Assembly (NCBI RefSeq): GCF_020329435.1
Contig: NZ_JAGKJK010000003.1
Coordinates: 1-64,000 of the forward strand
Origin: Bradyrhizobium hereditatis
GTDB taxonomy: Bacteria > Pseudomonadota > Alphaproteobacteria > Rhizobiales > Xanthobacteraceae
Reading direction: 5' to 3'
DNA length: 64,000 bases
Below the pieces are notes generated by a model. It had not been told where the DNA came from. It did not search any database and saw only the letters and a list, made by a program, of their open reading frames with translations. Below are positions 1 to 8,264 of this stretch, in pieces. Position 1 is the stretch's first letter. Each line of letters begins with the position of its first letter. The position numbers and the translations under genes were made by a program.

Positions 1-29
1 GGACGATGACAGGTGAATGTGTGCCGGCG

Positions 30-600
30 TTCTCGCGACGCGACTTGCGTCCGAGCTTTGCCAAGAAAACTTGTCTCCCCAACGAGAGGGAGCAGGGAAT
101 GCCGGGTGCACGCTGCACCCGCGGTCTCGTGTGCAATATGCGCAAAGCAAAACGCACACGAGCATACAGGTACAGCCGAAGCACTCCGGCATTCCCTGCG
201 CAATGGTTTGACGGCTTATGCCGCGATCTCCCCGGAGCCGAATTCCTCTGGCCTCCGTCACTGCCGGCTTGATGGCCAAATCAATCCGGTTGGATTGAGT
301 TCACCACCGGCAGCTTGGCACCAGCCACGGGTGTCAGGACCACACGGTTTTGCCGTACGCATCGAGCGCCGTCATCGTGCGCACCGTTTGCCGCTCATGA
401 GGTTCATCTCACCCTGCGACCACGTCGTGCGCCGACGCCCTTGCGTCCACTGCATCCCGCCTCACGTTCGTGACGATCGCGATACGCCCCTCTTGTCGAG
501 GCGGGACGGCGGAAGTTGTACGCGTGATTTGGGTCTGCGGAGAAGCGGAATATTTTTGATTCCCGGCCTTGACATGACTTCTGAAAATCAGAAGTGATTT
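30..600. repeat. Dispersed intergenic repeat, Bradyrhizobium type
   Basis: No convincing gene lies in the first 600 bases: all three forward frames are open for stretches, but the translations are low-complexity and Arg/Ser-rich. The text resembles a repeat I recognise from many Bradyrhizobium genomes, where it is often mis-annotated as short hypothetical proteins. It ends with a 19-bp palindrome at 577-595 (ACTTCTGA, AAA, TCAGAAGT). Copy number and exact ends cannot be seen from one window. Confidence 0.55.
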
Positions 601-629
601 GCCAGTTGGGTCGACATGTCACAGAAATC

Positions 630-722
630 GTAGTGTGGGCAAAGCGAAGCGTGCCCACCATTTGGAGAGGCGGCCGGTGATAGATGGTGGGCACGGCGCT
701 GACGCGCCTTTGCCCACCCTAC
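630..722. repeat. Long imperfect hairpin repeat (GTGGGCAAAGCG family)
   Basis: The left arm at 630-660 (GTAGTGTGGGCAAAGCG, then CGTGCCCACCAT) pairs with the right arm at 684-722 (ATGGTGGGCACG, then CGCCTTTGCCCACCCTAC), leaving a short GC-rich loop. It lies directly upstream of the hydrolase gene at 812. This is a REP-like palindromic unit. Confidence 0.7.
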
Positions 723-811
723 GAATCTCCGCAAAGAACAAGGTGCATGCTTGCGCAAATCTCGCTACGTTCAAATCAGAAGCAAAACGAAGAATACCAG
801 GGGAGGCACCA

Positions 812-1852
812 TTGAGACTTTCAATCGCTGCCGCGGGCTTTTTTCTGGCAACGCTCCTTTCCATTCCCGCGCTCGCACAGGCGAGGCCTCTCGTGACCGA
901 AGAGATGATGGTCAAGACATCTGATCCCGGCATCGATATCTACGTCCGCAACAAGCGGCCGGCCGACATGACCTCGTTCCGGCCGGAGCAGACGGTGCTT
1001 TACGTTCACGGCGCGACCTATCCTTCGGAGACTGCATTCGACCTCAAGCTGGATGGCCTGTCCTGGATGGAATACATCGCCGCGCGCGGTTACGACGTGT
1101 GGCTTCTCGATCTGCGCGGCTACGGCAAATCCACGCGTCCCCGCGAAATGGCCGACAAGCCCGATGCCAATCCGCCTATCGTAACCGGCCAGACCGCGGT
1201 GAAGGACATCGGTACCGCCGTGGATTTCATCCTGCAGCGCCGCAACATCCCGCGCCTCAACCTGATCGGCTGGTCCTGGGGCACGACGCTGATGGCGACC
1301 TACACCACGCAAAACGCGTCGAAGGTCGAACGCCTTGTCCTCTATGCACCTGTCTGGATCCGGCAAACGCCGTCACTCGTTCAGGCAGGGTCGGGCAAGC
1401 TTGGCGCATATAGAATGGTCACGCGCGATCAGGCCAAAGAGCGCTGGTACACCGGCGTGCCGGAGGACAAGAAAGCCAATCTCATTCCCGCCGGCTGGTT
1501 CGAGGCGTGGGCAGACGCGACATTTGCAACCGATCCGGACGGCGCAACGATGAACCCTCCGGTCGTTCGCGCCCCCAACGGCGTCGTGCAAGACGGCGCC
1601 GAATTCTTCGGCGCCGGCAAGCCCTACTACGATCCCGCCAAGATCACCGTGCCGACATTACTGGTCGGCGCCGAATGGGACCGCGACACGCCGCCCTACA
1701 TGGCGCAGACGCTGTTTCCGCTGCTGGTGAATTCGCTGGGCAAACGCTACGTCGCGCTCGCCGAGGGTACGCACTCCATCATCATGGAGCGTAACAGGCT
1801 AAGGCTGTTCGAGGCGGTGCAGGCGTTTCTCGATGAGGGGAAGAGGCCGTGA
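812..1852 (+). CDS. Secreted alpha/beta hydrolase
   Basis: Alpha/beta-hydrolase-fold protein of 346 residues, probably an esterase or lipase; the substrate is not evident. I chose the TTG at 812 because AGGGGAGG lies 5 bases upstream and the first ~26 residues then form a clean signal peptide ending ALAQA. The frame is open further upstream, but only through repeat DNA. The catalytic triad is visible: nucleophile S155 in the elbow GWSWG, D290 in GAEWDRD, and H321 in EGTHSIIME near the C-terminus. The oxyanion region is YVHGATY. The protein probably acts in the periplasm. The gene stands alone, and a palindromic repeat follows its stop. Confidence 0.85.
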   Translation: MRLSIAAAGFFLATLLSIPALAQARPLVTEEMMVKTSDPGIDIYVRNKRPADMTSFRPEQTVLYVHGATYPSETAFDLKLDGLSWMEYIAARGYDVWLLDLRGYGKSTRPREMADKPDANPPIVTGQTAVKDIGTAVDFILQRRNIPRLNLIGWSWGTTLMATYTTQNASKVERLVLYAPVWIRQTPSLVQAGSGKLGAYRMVTRDQAKERWYTGVPEDKKANLIPAGWFEAWADATFATDPDGATMNPPVVRAPNGVVQDGAEFFGAGKPYYDPAKITVPTLLVGAEWDRDTPPYMAQTLFPLLVNSLGKRYVALAEGTHSIIMERNRLRLFEAVQAFLDEGKRP

Positions 1853-1864
1853 GAAGCCGGTTGC

Positions 1865-1943
1865 GTAGGATGGGTGGAGCGCAGCGATACCCATCAAAGC
1901 GGCCCGAGACGCGATGGGTTTCGCTGCGCTCTACCCATCCTAC
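1865..1943. repeat. Palindromic repeat GTAGGATGGGTGG family, copy 1
   Basis: GTAGGATGGGTGGAGCGCAG at the left is mirrored by the complementary CTGCGCTCTACCCATCCTAC at the right, giving an almost complete stem of about 80 bases. A second copy of the same family lies at 46049-46129. Confidence 0.85.
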
Positions 1944-1958
1944 AGACTGACAGAGCGC

Positions 1959-1987
1959 GGCGGATTACGCCTTGCGGCTAATCCGCC
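1959..1987. terminator. Hairpin between convergent genes
   Basis: GGCGGATTA at 1959-1967 pairs perfectly with TAATCCGCC at 1979-1987 across an 11-base loop. It sits between the ends of the convergent hydrolase and mobR genes, where it could stop transcription from both sides. There is no T-run, so it may simply be another repeat arm. Confidence 0.4.
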
Positions 1988-1996
1988 CTACGCTTC

Positions 1997-2464
1997 TCAC
2001 CGCAACTCCGCCTCCCGCAGCGGCGCGCGACTTAGTTCGTTGCCGGCGGCGATGGCTTTGCGCAGCAGCCGCATCAGCTCCGTGCCCTCCTTTGCGGTGA
2101 GGCCACGCAGCATGGTGCGCTGGGCTTCCTCGACGGCCGGCGTGATGGCGCGGAGCGTGCGCTTGCCCGCTTCGGTGATCTGCAACTCGCGGGCGCGGCG
2201 GTCGCGGGGGCTTGGGTGACGGATCAGCAAGCCCCTCTGCACCAGACGATCGACCACGCCGGTGATCGTGGTGCGGTCATAGGCAATGAGGCCGGCGAGC
2301 GTCACCTGATCGACGCCCGGATTGGTCCTGATCGCGGCGAGCGTGGCATATTGCACGGGCGTAAGATCAAAGCCCGCCTCCTCGACCTCCGCGAGGAATA
2401 CGGCCACTGCAATCTGCTGGAAGCGGCGCGCCAGATGGCCGGGCATCTCATTGTTATCTCTCAC
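1997..2464 (-). CDS. mobR: MarR-family regulator, MobR-like
   Basis: Winged-helix MarR-type transcription factor of 155 residues. The DNA-binding core is seen as TLAGLIAYDRTTITGVVDRL followed by the wing LIRHPSPRDRRARELQITEAGK. I chose the GTG at 2464 because GGAGGGATCA lies just upstream; an ATG-like extension to 2503 would lack this site. The gene diverges from the 3-hydroxybenzoate 4-monooxygenase gene at 2656. In Comamonas the MarR protein MobR represses the neighbouring mobA and is released by 3-hydroxybenzoate. The same layout here, with palindromes in between, makes MobR the best name. The effector is inferred from that family knowledge. Confidence 0.85.
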   Translation of the reverse strand: MRDNNEMPGHLARRFQQIAVAVFLAEVEEAGFDLTPVQYATLAAIRTNPGVDQVTLAGLIAYDRTTITGVVDRLVQRGLLIRHPSPRDRRARELQITEAGKRTLRAITPAVEEAQRTMLRGLTAKEGTELMRLLRKAIAAGNELSRAPLREAELR

Positions 2465-2510
2465 TGATCCCTCCCAAGGCCGGACAGAAGCAGCCCAACA
2501 CAATTGACAA

Positions 2511-2535
2511 GCATACTGATAATCAGCATGCTGAT
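2511..2535. promoter_or_regulatory. Probable MobR operator with three half-sites
   Basis: In the divergent mobR-mobA gap, GCATACTGAT (2511-2520), ATCAGCATGC (2522-2531) and GCATGCTGAT (2526-2535) are alternating inverted copies of one 10-base half-site. The first two form a near-perfect 21-bp palindrome centred at 2521. The last two overlap as a perfect 14-bp palindrome. This is the symmetry expected of a dimeric MarR protein. Repression of both genes from here is inferred. Confidence 0.75.
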
Positions 2536-2655
2536 CAATATTTCATCCCGTGCGCTTTGGTCGCGGCATAAATTGTGACCTGTGCCCTCGATGAAGGGCG
2601 ATCCGTTCGGCCACAATCAACTCCGGATCGGCAAAGGACAGGAGGAGCAGGTTTC

Positions 2656-4581
2656 ATGCAATTTCATCTGAATGGCTTCGAGCCGGGCGACCCTGAGATC
2701 GCCGATCCTGCGGAGCGGGTTGCCCCTTCCGGCATGTCCGGCTCCGTTCCGGCTGATGTCGATGTCCTGATCGTTGGCTGCGGACCGGCGGGCCTGACGC
2801 TGGCGGCGCAGCTTTCGGCGTTTGCCGACATCAAGACCTGCATCGTCGAGCAGAAGCCAAGTCGGCTTTTGCGCGGTCAGGCCGACGGCGTCGCCTGCCG
2901 CACCATGGAAATGTTTCACGCCTTCGGCTTCGGCGAGCGCGTGCTGAAGGAAGCGTGCTGGATCACTGAAACAACATTCTGGAAGCCAGACGATCGAAAC
3001 CCTGAACACATCGTGCGCAGCGGCCGCGTTCAGGACGTCGAGGATGACCTATCGGAAATGCCGCACCTCATCCTGAACCAGGCGCGCGTGCATGATTGCT
3101 ATCTCGATGTCATGCGCAAATCGCCCACAAAACTCGAGCCATATTATTCACGGCGCCTGCTTGACCTTGAGATAGCGCCGGCGGCGCGGTTCGAGGACCA
3201 CGCGGTGACCGTGCGCCTCGAGCGGCTCGATGCCGGACACGAGGGCGAAATCGAGACCATCAAAGCGCGCTATGTCGTCGGCTGCGACGGCGCGCGCAGC
3301 ACAGTGCGAAAGTCGATCGGGCGCGAGCTGCGCGGCGATTCCGCCAATCATGCCTGGGGCGTGATGGACGTCCTTGCCGTCACCGACTTCCCCGACATCC
3401 GCTACAAGGTGCTGATCCAGTCGGCCCGTGATGGCAGCATCATCGTGATCCCGCGCGAAGGCGGCTATCTCGTCCGCCTCTATGTCGAGCTCGCCAATCT
3501 CGATGCCGGCGAGCGGATTGCCAGCCGCAACATCACGTCCGACGACTTGATCGCGAAGGCGCGGCGGATTCTCAATCCGCATACGCTCGAGGTGAAGGAG
3601 ATCGCCTGGTGGTCGGTCTACGAGATCGGCCAGCGGCTGACCGACAAGTTCGACGACGTGCCGGCGGATGAGGTCGGAACGCGCCTGCCCCGCGTGTTCA
3701 TCGCGGGCGACGCCTGCCACACGCACAGCCCGAAGGCGGGTCAGGGCATGAACGTCTCGATGCAGGACGGCTTCAATCTCGGATGGAAGCTTGCTTCTGT
3801 GTTGCGCGGGCGCAGCGCGCCGCATCTCTTGCACAGTTATTCGGCGGAACGGCAGGCAGTTGCGAAGGAACTGATCGACTTCGACCGCGAATGGGCCGCG
3901 ATCCTCGCGTCCGCCAAAGGCGACAACAAGGGCGGCGACGCGGCGCAAATGCAAAATTATTTCGTCCGTCACGGCCGCTATACCGCTGGCACCGCGACGC
4001 ACTACCGCCCGTCCATCCTCACCGCCCAATCCGATCACCAGCATCTGGCAAAAGGTTTTGTGATCGGCACGCGCTTTCACTCCGCGCCGGTCGTCCGGCT
4101 CTCGGACGCCAAGCCGGTTCACCTCGGCCATGTCACGAAGGCGGATGGGCGCTTCCGGCTCTTCATATTTGCCGGCGCAGAAGATCCCGCGGCCGACAAC
4201 GCTCCGCTCCGCTCGCTCTGCGATTTCCTGAGCGAGAGCCCGAAGTCGCCAATCAGAAGACACACGCCAGCGGGCGCCGACATCGATTCCGTGATCGACG
4301 TGCGCGCCGTGTTCCAGCACGCGCATGCCGAGCTCGCCATCGAGAAGATGCCCCCGCTCCTGCTCCCGCGCAAAGGACGCTACGGGCTCATCGACTACCA
4401 AAAAATGTTCTGCCCCGATTTCAGGAGCGGCCACGACATCTTCGCGATGCGCGGAATCAATCGGGACAAAGGCTGCATGGTCGTGGTCCGGCCGGATCAA
4501 TTCGTCGCGCACGTGCTGCCGCTTGGTGCGTATGCGGAGCTTGCGGCCTATTTCGACGGGTTCATGCTAAGGGCGGAGTGA
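2656..4581 (+). CDS. mobA: 3-hydroxybenzoate 4-monooxygenase
   Basis: FAD-dependent aromatic hydroxylase of 641 residues, which would convert 3-hydroxybenzoate to protocatechuate with NAD(P)H and O2. The Rossmann motif is VGCGPAGLTLAAQ near residue 38. The second FAD motif is VFIAGDACHTHSPKAGQGMN near residue 350, and the C-terminal thioredoxin-like region is complete. The start at 2656 follows AGGAGGAG and gives MQFHLNGFEPG, which closely matches the N-terminus of Comamonas MobA as I remember it. The length also matches (about 640). Related phenol 2-monooxygenases are the main alternative. It diverges from mobR over a palindromic operator. No protocatechuate ring-cleavage genes are in this window. 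Confidence 0.88.
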   Translation: MQFHLNGFEPGDPEIADPAERVAPSGMSGSVPADVDVLIVGCGPAGLTLAAQLSAFADIKTCIVEQKPSRLLRGQADGVACRTMEMFHAFGFGERVLKEACWITETTFWKPDDRNPEHIVRSGRVQDVEDDLSEMPHLILNQARVHDCYLDVMRKSPTKLEPYYSRRLLDLEIAPAARFEDHAVTVRLERLDAGHEGEIETIKARYVVGCDGARSTVRKSIGRELRGDSANHAWGVMDVLAVTDFPDIRYKVLIQSARDGSIIVIPREGGYLVRLYVELANLDAGERIASRNITSDDLIAKARRILNPHTLEVKEIAWWSVYEIGQRLTDKFDDVPADEVGTRLPRVFIAGDACHTHSPKAGQGMNVSMQDGFNLGWKLASVLRGRSAPHLLHSYSAERQAVAKELIDFDREWAAILASAKGDNKGGDAAQMQNYFVRHGRYTAGTATHYRPSILTAQSDHQHLAKGFVIGTRFHSAPVVRLSDAKPVHLGHVTKADGRFRLFIFAGAEDPAADNAPLRSLCDFLSESPKSPIRRHTPAGADIDSVIDVRAVFQHAHAELAIEKMPPLLLPRKGRYGLIDYQKMFCPDFRSGHDIFAMRGINRDKGCMVVVRPDQFVAHVLPLGAYAELAAYFDGFMLRAE

Positions 4582-4583
4582 GC

Positions 4584-4697
4584 CGTAGCCCACATGAGCC
4601 AACGGGTCGCGCGAATGCGCGCCCGATGACAGGCTCCGCGATATGCGGGGGGTACTGTCCCCGGGGTCGCTTCGCTCGCCCGGGCTACACTCCGCTA
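4584..4697. repeat. Composite palindromic repeat after mobA
   Basis: A mosaic of short repeat pieces. Bases 4596-4638 (GAGCCAACGGG...AGGCTCCG) are the exact reverse complement of 40511-40553. Bases 4660-4697 carry a CCCGGGG...CCCGGG hairpin ending GCTAC. The remaining bases to the acpXL start at 4907 are non-coding and should hold the promoter of the VLCFA operon, though I see no clear -35/-10 pair. Confidence 0.7.
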
Positions 4698-4906
4698 CGC
4701 TTCCACAGCGCCCCACCACCACCTCCCCGAAACTGCCACTTTTCCCGCCAAATCCATTGGGCTGGGATCGGGCCCTTTCCATTGAACTAAGCGCCCCGCT
4801 CCGATATACGGGCACTCGACTCCGGCCGGGGGATCAGGGCCTTCCGGGGCCGCTCACCCGCCCCCTCCAAGCCGCTACGGAATACCTCCAATATATCAAA
4901 GGCTTA

Positions 4907-5203
4907 ATGATGTCTTCCACATTCGATCAGATCGCCAACATTATCGCGGAGACCTGCGACATCCCGCGCGACACGATCAAGCCGGAGAGCCACGCCATCG
5001 ACGATCTGGGTATAGACAGCTTGGACTTCCTCGACATCGCCTTTGCCATCGACAAGGCGTTCGGGATCAAGATGCCGCTCGAAAAATGGACCCAGGAAGT
5101 CAACGACGGCAAGGCCACGACCGAGCAGTACTTTGTGCTGCAGAATCTCGCCGATCGCATCGACGAACTGGTCGCCGCCAAGAATGCAGCCCCGGGCGCC
5201 TAA
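4907..5203 (+). CDS. acpXL: Acyl carrier protein AcpXL
   Basis: Specialised acyl carrier protein of 98 residues that carries the 27-hydroxyoctacosanoate-type chain made for lipid A. The phosphopantetheine site is S38 in [19 protein letters not shown]. The following [17 protein letters not shown] and YFVLQNL are typical of rhizobial AcpXL, not of housekeeping AcpP. Two ATGs (4907 and 4910) adjoin and either may be used. It is the first gene of a compact rightward operon, with fabZXL starting 9 bases later. The order acpXL-fabZXL-fabF2XL-fabF1XL-lpxXL fixes the assignment. Confidence 0.93.
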   Translation: MMSSTFDQIANIIAETCDIPRDTIKPESHAIDDLGIDSLDFLDIAFAIDKAFGIKMPLEKWTQEVNDGKATTEQYFVLQNLADRIDELVAAKNAAPGA

Positions 5204-5212
5204 TCGCCCGCC

Positions 5213-5683
5213 ATGGACCTTGATTACTTCAAGCTGATCGACCGCATCGTCGAGTTGAACCTCGACGAGAAGAGGATCACGGTCGAGGCGCAGGTTCCGG
5301 CGCAGCACACTATCTTCGAGGGTCACTTTCCGGGATTTCCGACCATGCCCGGCGTCTTGCTGACCGAGGCGATGGCACAGAGCTCCGGCTGGCTGCTGCT
5401 CGGCCTGTTGAAATTCGAGCGCATGCCGTTCCTTGCCATCATCAAGGAAGCCAAGATGCGCGGGTTCGTCAGCCCCGGCACGCTGCTGACGATCGAGGCG
5501 AAGCTTGAACACGAGGGTTCCGGCTTTGCCGTCACCAAGGCCAAGGGCCGCGCCGGCAAGGAATTGAAGTGCAGCGCCGAGATCACTTTTGGCCTCACTC
5601 CTTTCCCCGACCCCTCCATGCGCGTGCACATGGACGCGATGGCGAACAAGATCGGCTTCCCACTGCAGGCAATCACGCAATGA
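5213..5683 (+). CDS. fabZXL: 3-hydroxyacyl-ACP dehydratase FabZXL
   Basis: Hot-dog-fold dehydratase of 156 residues that removes water from 3-hydroxyacyl-AcpXL during very-long-chain elongation. The catalytic pair of the FabZ family is present: H38 in EGHFPGFPTMPG and E52 in LLTEAMAQ. The C-terminal tail MRVHMDAMANKIG is longer than in housekeeping FabZ. The stop overlaps the start of fabF2XL (ATGA at 5680-5683), which indicates translational coupling. Confidence 0.92.
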   Translation: MDLDYFKLIDRIVELNLDEKRITVEAQVPAQHTIFEGHFPGFPTMPGVLLTEAMAQSSGWLLLGLLKFERMPFLAIIKEAKMRGFVSPGTLLTIEAKLEHEGSGFAVTKAKGRAGKELKCSAEITFGLTPFPDPSMRVHMDAMANKIGFPLQAITQ

Positions 5684-6879
5684 CTGAGCCAAAATCCGCG
5701 GCCAAGGAAGTCTGGATCACCGGCATCGGCATCGTCTCCTCGCTCGGCGAAGGGCTGGACGCGCATTGGGATGCGCTGAACGAGAAGAAGATCAACGTCG
5801 ACGACAAGCGGTTTGCGCCCTACATCGTGCACCCGCTGGCGCCTGTCACCTTCGACGCGCAGATTCCGAAGAAGGGCGATCAGCGCCAGATGGAAGCGTG
5901 GCAGCGCATCGGCACCTATGCCGCGGGGCTCGCGCTGGAATCGGCCGGCGTCAAAGGCAACCAGGAAATCCTGGGGCGAATGGACATGATCGTCGCCGCC
6001 GGCGGCGGCGAGCGTGACCTTGCCGTCGACGTTGCCATCATGACCGCCGACGCCAAGGGCAATTCCAGCCCCGGCTTTCTCAACGAGCGGCTGATGAACG
6101 ATCTGCGGCCGACGCTGTTTCTGGCGCAGCTCTCTAACCTGCTCGCCGGCAACATCGCGATCGTGCACGGCGTGTGCGGAACGTCGCGCACCTTCATGGG
6201 CGAGGAAGCCGCCAGCATCGACGCGGCGCGAATCGCGCTCGCCCGCATCGAGTCCGGACAGAGCGAGATTGCGCTGGTCGGCGCCGCCCATAATGGCGAA
6301 CGCAAGGATCTTCTGGTCCTCTATGAGTTCGGCGACTTCAACCTGAAGGAAAAGTTCGCTCCGGTCTGGCAACGCGAAGGCCAAAGCGGCTTTGCGCTCG
6401 GCTCGGCCGGCTGCTTTCTGGTGCTGGAATCCCGCGAGCATGCGGAGGCGCGCGGCGCCAAGCCATACGCGAAGCTGACCAAAGTGGTCTCCGATCTCGC
6501 GCAGCGCAAGCAGCCGGGCGCGGTGACTAAATCGCTGGAAGCGCTGTGGCCGAAACTCGGCGTTACCGCCGAGAGCGGCAACGTGATCACGGGCGCGACC
6601 GGCGCCGAGCCGGTGACATCGGAAGAGAAGGCCTTCCTGCGTCAACACCCGGGCTTTGCCGTGCGCGCCACCGGAACGATGTTCGGCCATACGCTGGAGA
6701 CCCAGTTTCCGTTGGGCTTGGCGCTGGCCGCGCTCTCGCTCTCACGCGGCGCGCTGTTTCCGCCCAACGATCCCTCGGGCTTCGAGGTTGAAAAGGCAGG
6801 CAGCCCGGACCAGATTGTCGTGGTGGGGGCCGGTCACTGGCAGGGCGAAGGGATGGCCCTGGTCGAGGCCGTCAAGTAA
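5680..6879 (+). CDS. fabF2XL: Ketosynthase-like FabF2XL with degenerate active site
   Basis: Beta-ketoacyl-ACP synthase homologue of 399 residues, starting at the ATG that overlaps the fabZXL stop. The nucleophile cysteine is kept as C166 in HGVCGTSRTF, and one histidine as H337 in GTMFGHTLE. However, the NAHGT segment of working ketosynthases reads ITGATG (303-308), so that histidine is absent. The lysine of the usual TKSMxGH segment is also missing. This recalls chain-length-factor subunits, so FabF2XL may be the non-condensing partner of FabF1XL; that is inference. Position 2-3 of the VLCFA operon supports its involvement in lipid A fatty acid synthesis. Confidence 0.9.
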   Translation: MTEPKSAAKEVWITGIGIVSSLGEGLDAHWDALNEKKINVDDKRFAPYIVHPLAPVTFDAQIPKKGDQRQMEAWQRIGTYAAGLALESAGVKGNQEILGRMDMIVAAGGGERDLAVDVAIMTADAKGNSSPGFLNERLMNDLRPTLFLAQLSNLLAGNIAIVHGVCGTSRTFMGEEAASIDAARIALARIESGQSEIALVGAAHNGERKDLLVLYEFGDFNLKEKFAPVWQREGQSGFALGSAGCFLVLESREHAEARGAKPYAKLTKVVSDLAQRKQPGAVTKSLEALWPKLGVTAESGNVITGATGAEPVTSEEKAFLRQHPGFAVRATGTMFGHTLETQFPLGLALAALSLSRGALFPPNDPSGFEVEKAGSPDQIVVVGAGHWQGEGMALVEAVK

Positions 6880-6965
6880 GCGTCGCCGAAAGCGCGCTTT
6901 CGGTACGGCCAGAAGTGAGAGAGGCGCGCGAAACGCGCGAGTTACGGCGCAGCAGTGGGGGAACC

Positions 6966-8243
6966 ATGTCAGCACCACGCGATAAATTCGGCAGACCGAT
7001 CGTCGTCGTCACCGGCATGGGCGTGGTGACCTCGCTCGGCGCCGGCAAGGAAGACAATTGGCGCAGGCTGACTGCGGGTGAATCAGGCATCAAGACCGTG
7101 ACGCGCTTTCCGGTCGACGGCTTGAAGTCGACCATGGCCGGCACGGTCGATTTCGTCACCGTCGATCCCGTGACCTCGACGGGGCTGACCGAGCGGCTGG
7201 CCGAAATGGCGACGGAAGAAGCGCTCGCACAGGCCGCGATCGGCGGCAAAGCCGATTTTCCCGGCCCGCTGTTCCTGGCGGTGGCGCCGGTCGAGGTCGA
7301 ATGGCCGCAGCGGCTCGAGCTCGGGCGTGCAATCGGCAAGACCGAACTCAGCTATGACGATATGCTGCGCATCAGCGGTGGCGGCCGCTACGCCAAATAT
7401 CATCGTCGCTTCATGTTCGGCTCGGTGGCGAGCCACCTCGCCGAAACCTTCGGCACCAAGGGTTCGCCGATCTCGCTCTCTACAGCCTGCGCCTCCGGCG
7501 CAACCGCGATCCAGCTCGGCGTCGAGGCGATCCGCCGCGGCGAAGCCGATGCTGCGCTGTGTGTCGGCACCGATGGCTCGGTGAACCCTGAAGCCATGGT
7601 GCGCTTCTCGCTGTTGTCGGCGCTGTCGACGCAGAACGATCCGCCGCAGGCCGCATCAAAACCGTTCTCGAAGAACCGCGACGGTTTCGTGATGGCGGAA
7701 GGCGCTGGCGCGATGGTGCTGGAAAGCTATGAGGCGGCGATCGCGCGTGGCGCCAAAATTCTCGGCGTGGTGGCCGGCTGCGGTGAGCTGACCGATTCCT
7801 TCCACCGCACCCGCTCAAGCCCCGACGGCAAGCCGATCATCGGCTGCATGCGCAAGACGCTGGCGGACGCCGGCCTCGAGCCGGAACAGATCGACCACAT
7901 CAACGCGCACGGCACCTCGACGCCGGAAAACGACAAGATGGAGTACAACACGACCGCAGTCGTATTCGGCGATCATCTGCCGAAGATCCCGGTGTCGTCG
8001 AACAAGTCGATGGTCGGGCATACGATTTCCGCGGCGGGCGCAGTGGAGGCGGTGTTCTCGCTGCTGACGCTGGAGCACCAGCGGATTCCGCCGACCATCA
8101 ATTACGAGATTCCGGATCCGGCGATCCTGTTCGACGTGGTCGGCAACAAGGCGCGCGACGCCAAGGTCACCGCCGTGATGTCGAACTCGTTCGGCTTCGG
8201 CGGCCAGAACGCCTCGCTGATCCTGACGCGCGAACCGGTGTAG
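6966..8243 (+). CDS. fabF1XL: 3-oxoacyl-ACP synthase FabF1XL
   Basis: Condensing enzyme of 425 residues that elongates the chain on AcpXL. The full Cys-His-His triad is visible: C175 in STACASGAT, H315 in HINAHGTSTPEND and H352 in NKSMVGHTISAAG. The start at 6966 follows GTGGGGGAACC and gives MSAPRDKFGRPIVVVTGMG; an upstream in-frame ATG adds only Arg-rich residues. It follows fabF2XL after 86 bases and is followed by lpxXL after 21 bases. A zinc-type dehydrogenase gene that sits here in other rhizobia is absent. Confidence 0.92.
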   Translation: MSAPRDKFGRPIVVVTGMGVVTSLGAGKEDNWRRLTAGESGIKTVTRFPVDGLKSTMAGTVDFVTVDPVTSTGLTERLAEMATEEALAQAAIGGKADFPGPLFLAVAPVEVEWPQRLELGRAIGKTELSYDDMLRISGGGRYAKYHRRFMFGSVASHLAETFGTKGSPISLSTACASGATAIQLGVEAIRRGEADAALCVGTDGSVNPEAMVRFSLLSALSTQNDPPQAASKPFSKNRDGFVMAEGAGAMVLESYEAAIARGAKILGVVAGCGELTDSFHRTRSSPDGKPIIGCMRKTLADAGLEPEQIDHINAHGTSTPENDKMEYNTTAVVFGDHLPKIPVSSNKSMVGHTISAAGAVEAVFSLLTLEHQRIPPTINYEIPDPAILFDVVGNKARDAKVTAVMSNSFGFGGQNASLILTREPV

Positions 8244-8264
8244 CGACCGCGGTCCTCCTCGACG

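Noticed and set aside
13..597. Long open frame at the left end
   Set aside because: It lies in repeat DNA, is Arg/Ser-rich, and has no ribosome site or recognisable motif.
3148..4512. 454-codon leftward frame inside mobA
   Set aside because: Complement of a clearly recognised gene; the product has no domain pattern and is typical of high-GC antisense openness.
5323..6690. 455-codon leftward frame across fabZXL-fabF2XL
   Set aside because: Antisense to two well-supported coupled genes.
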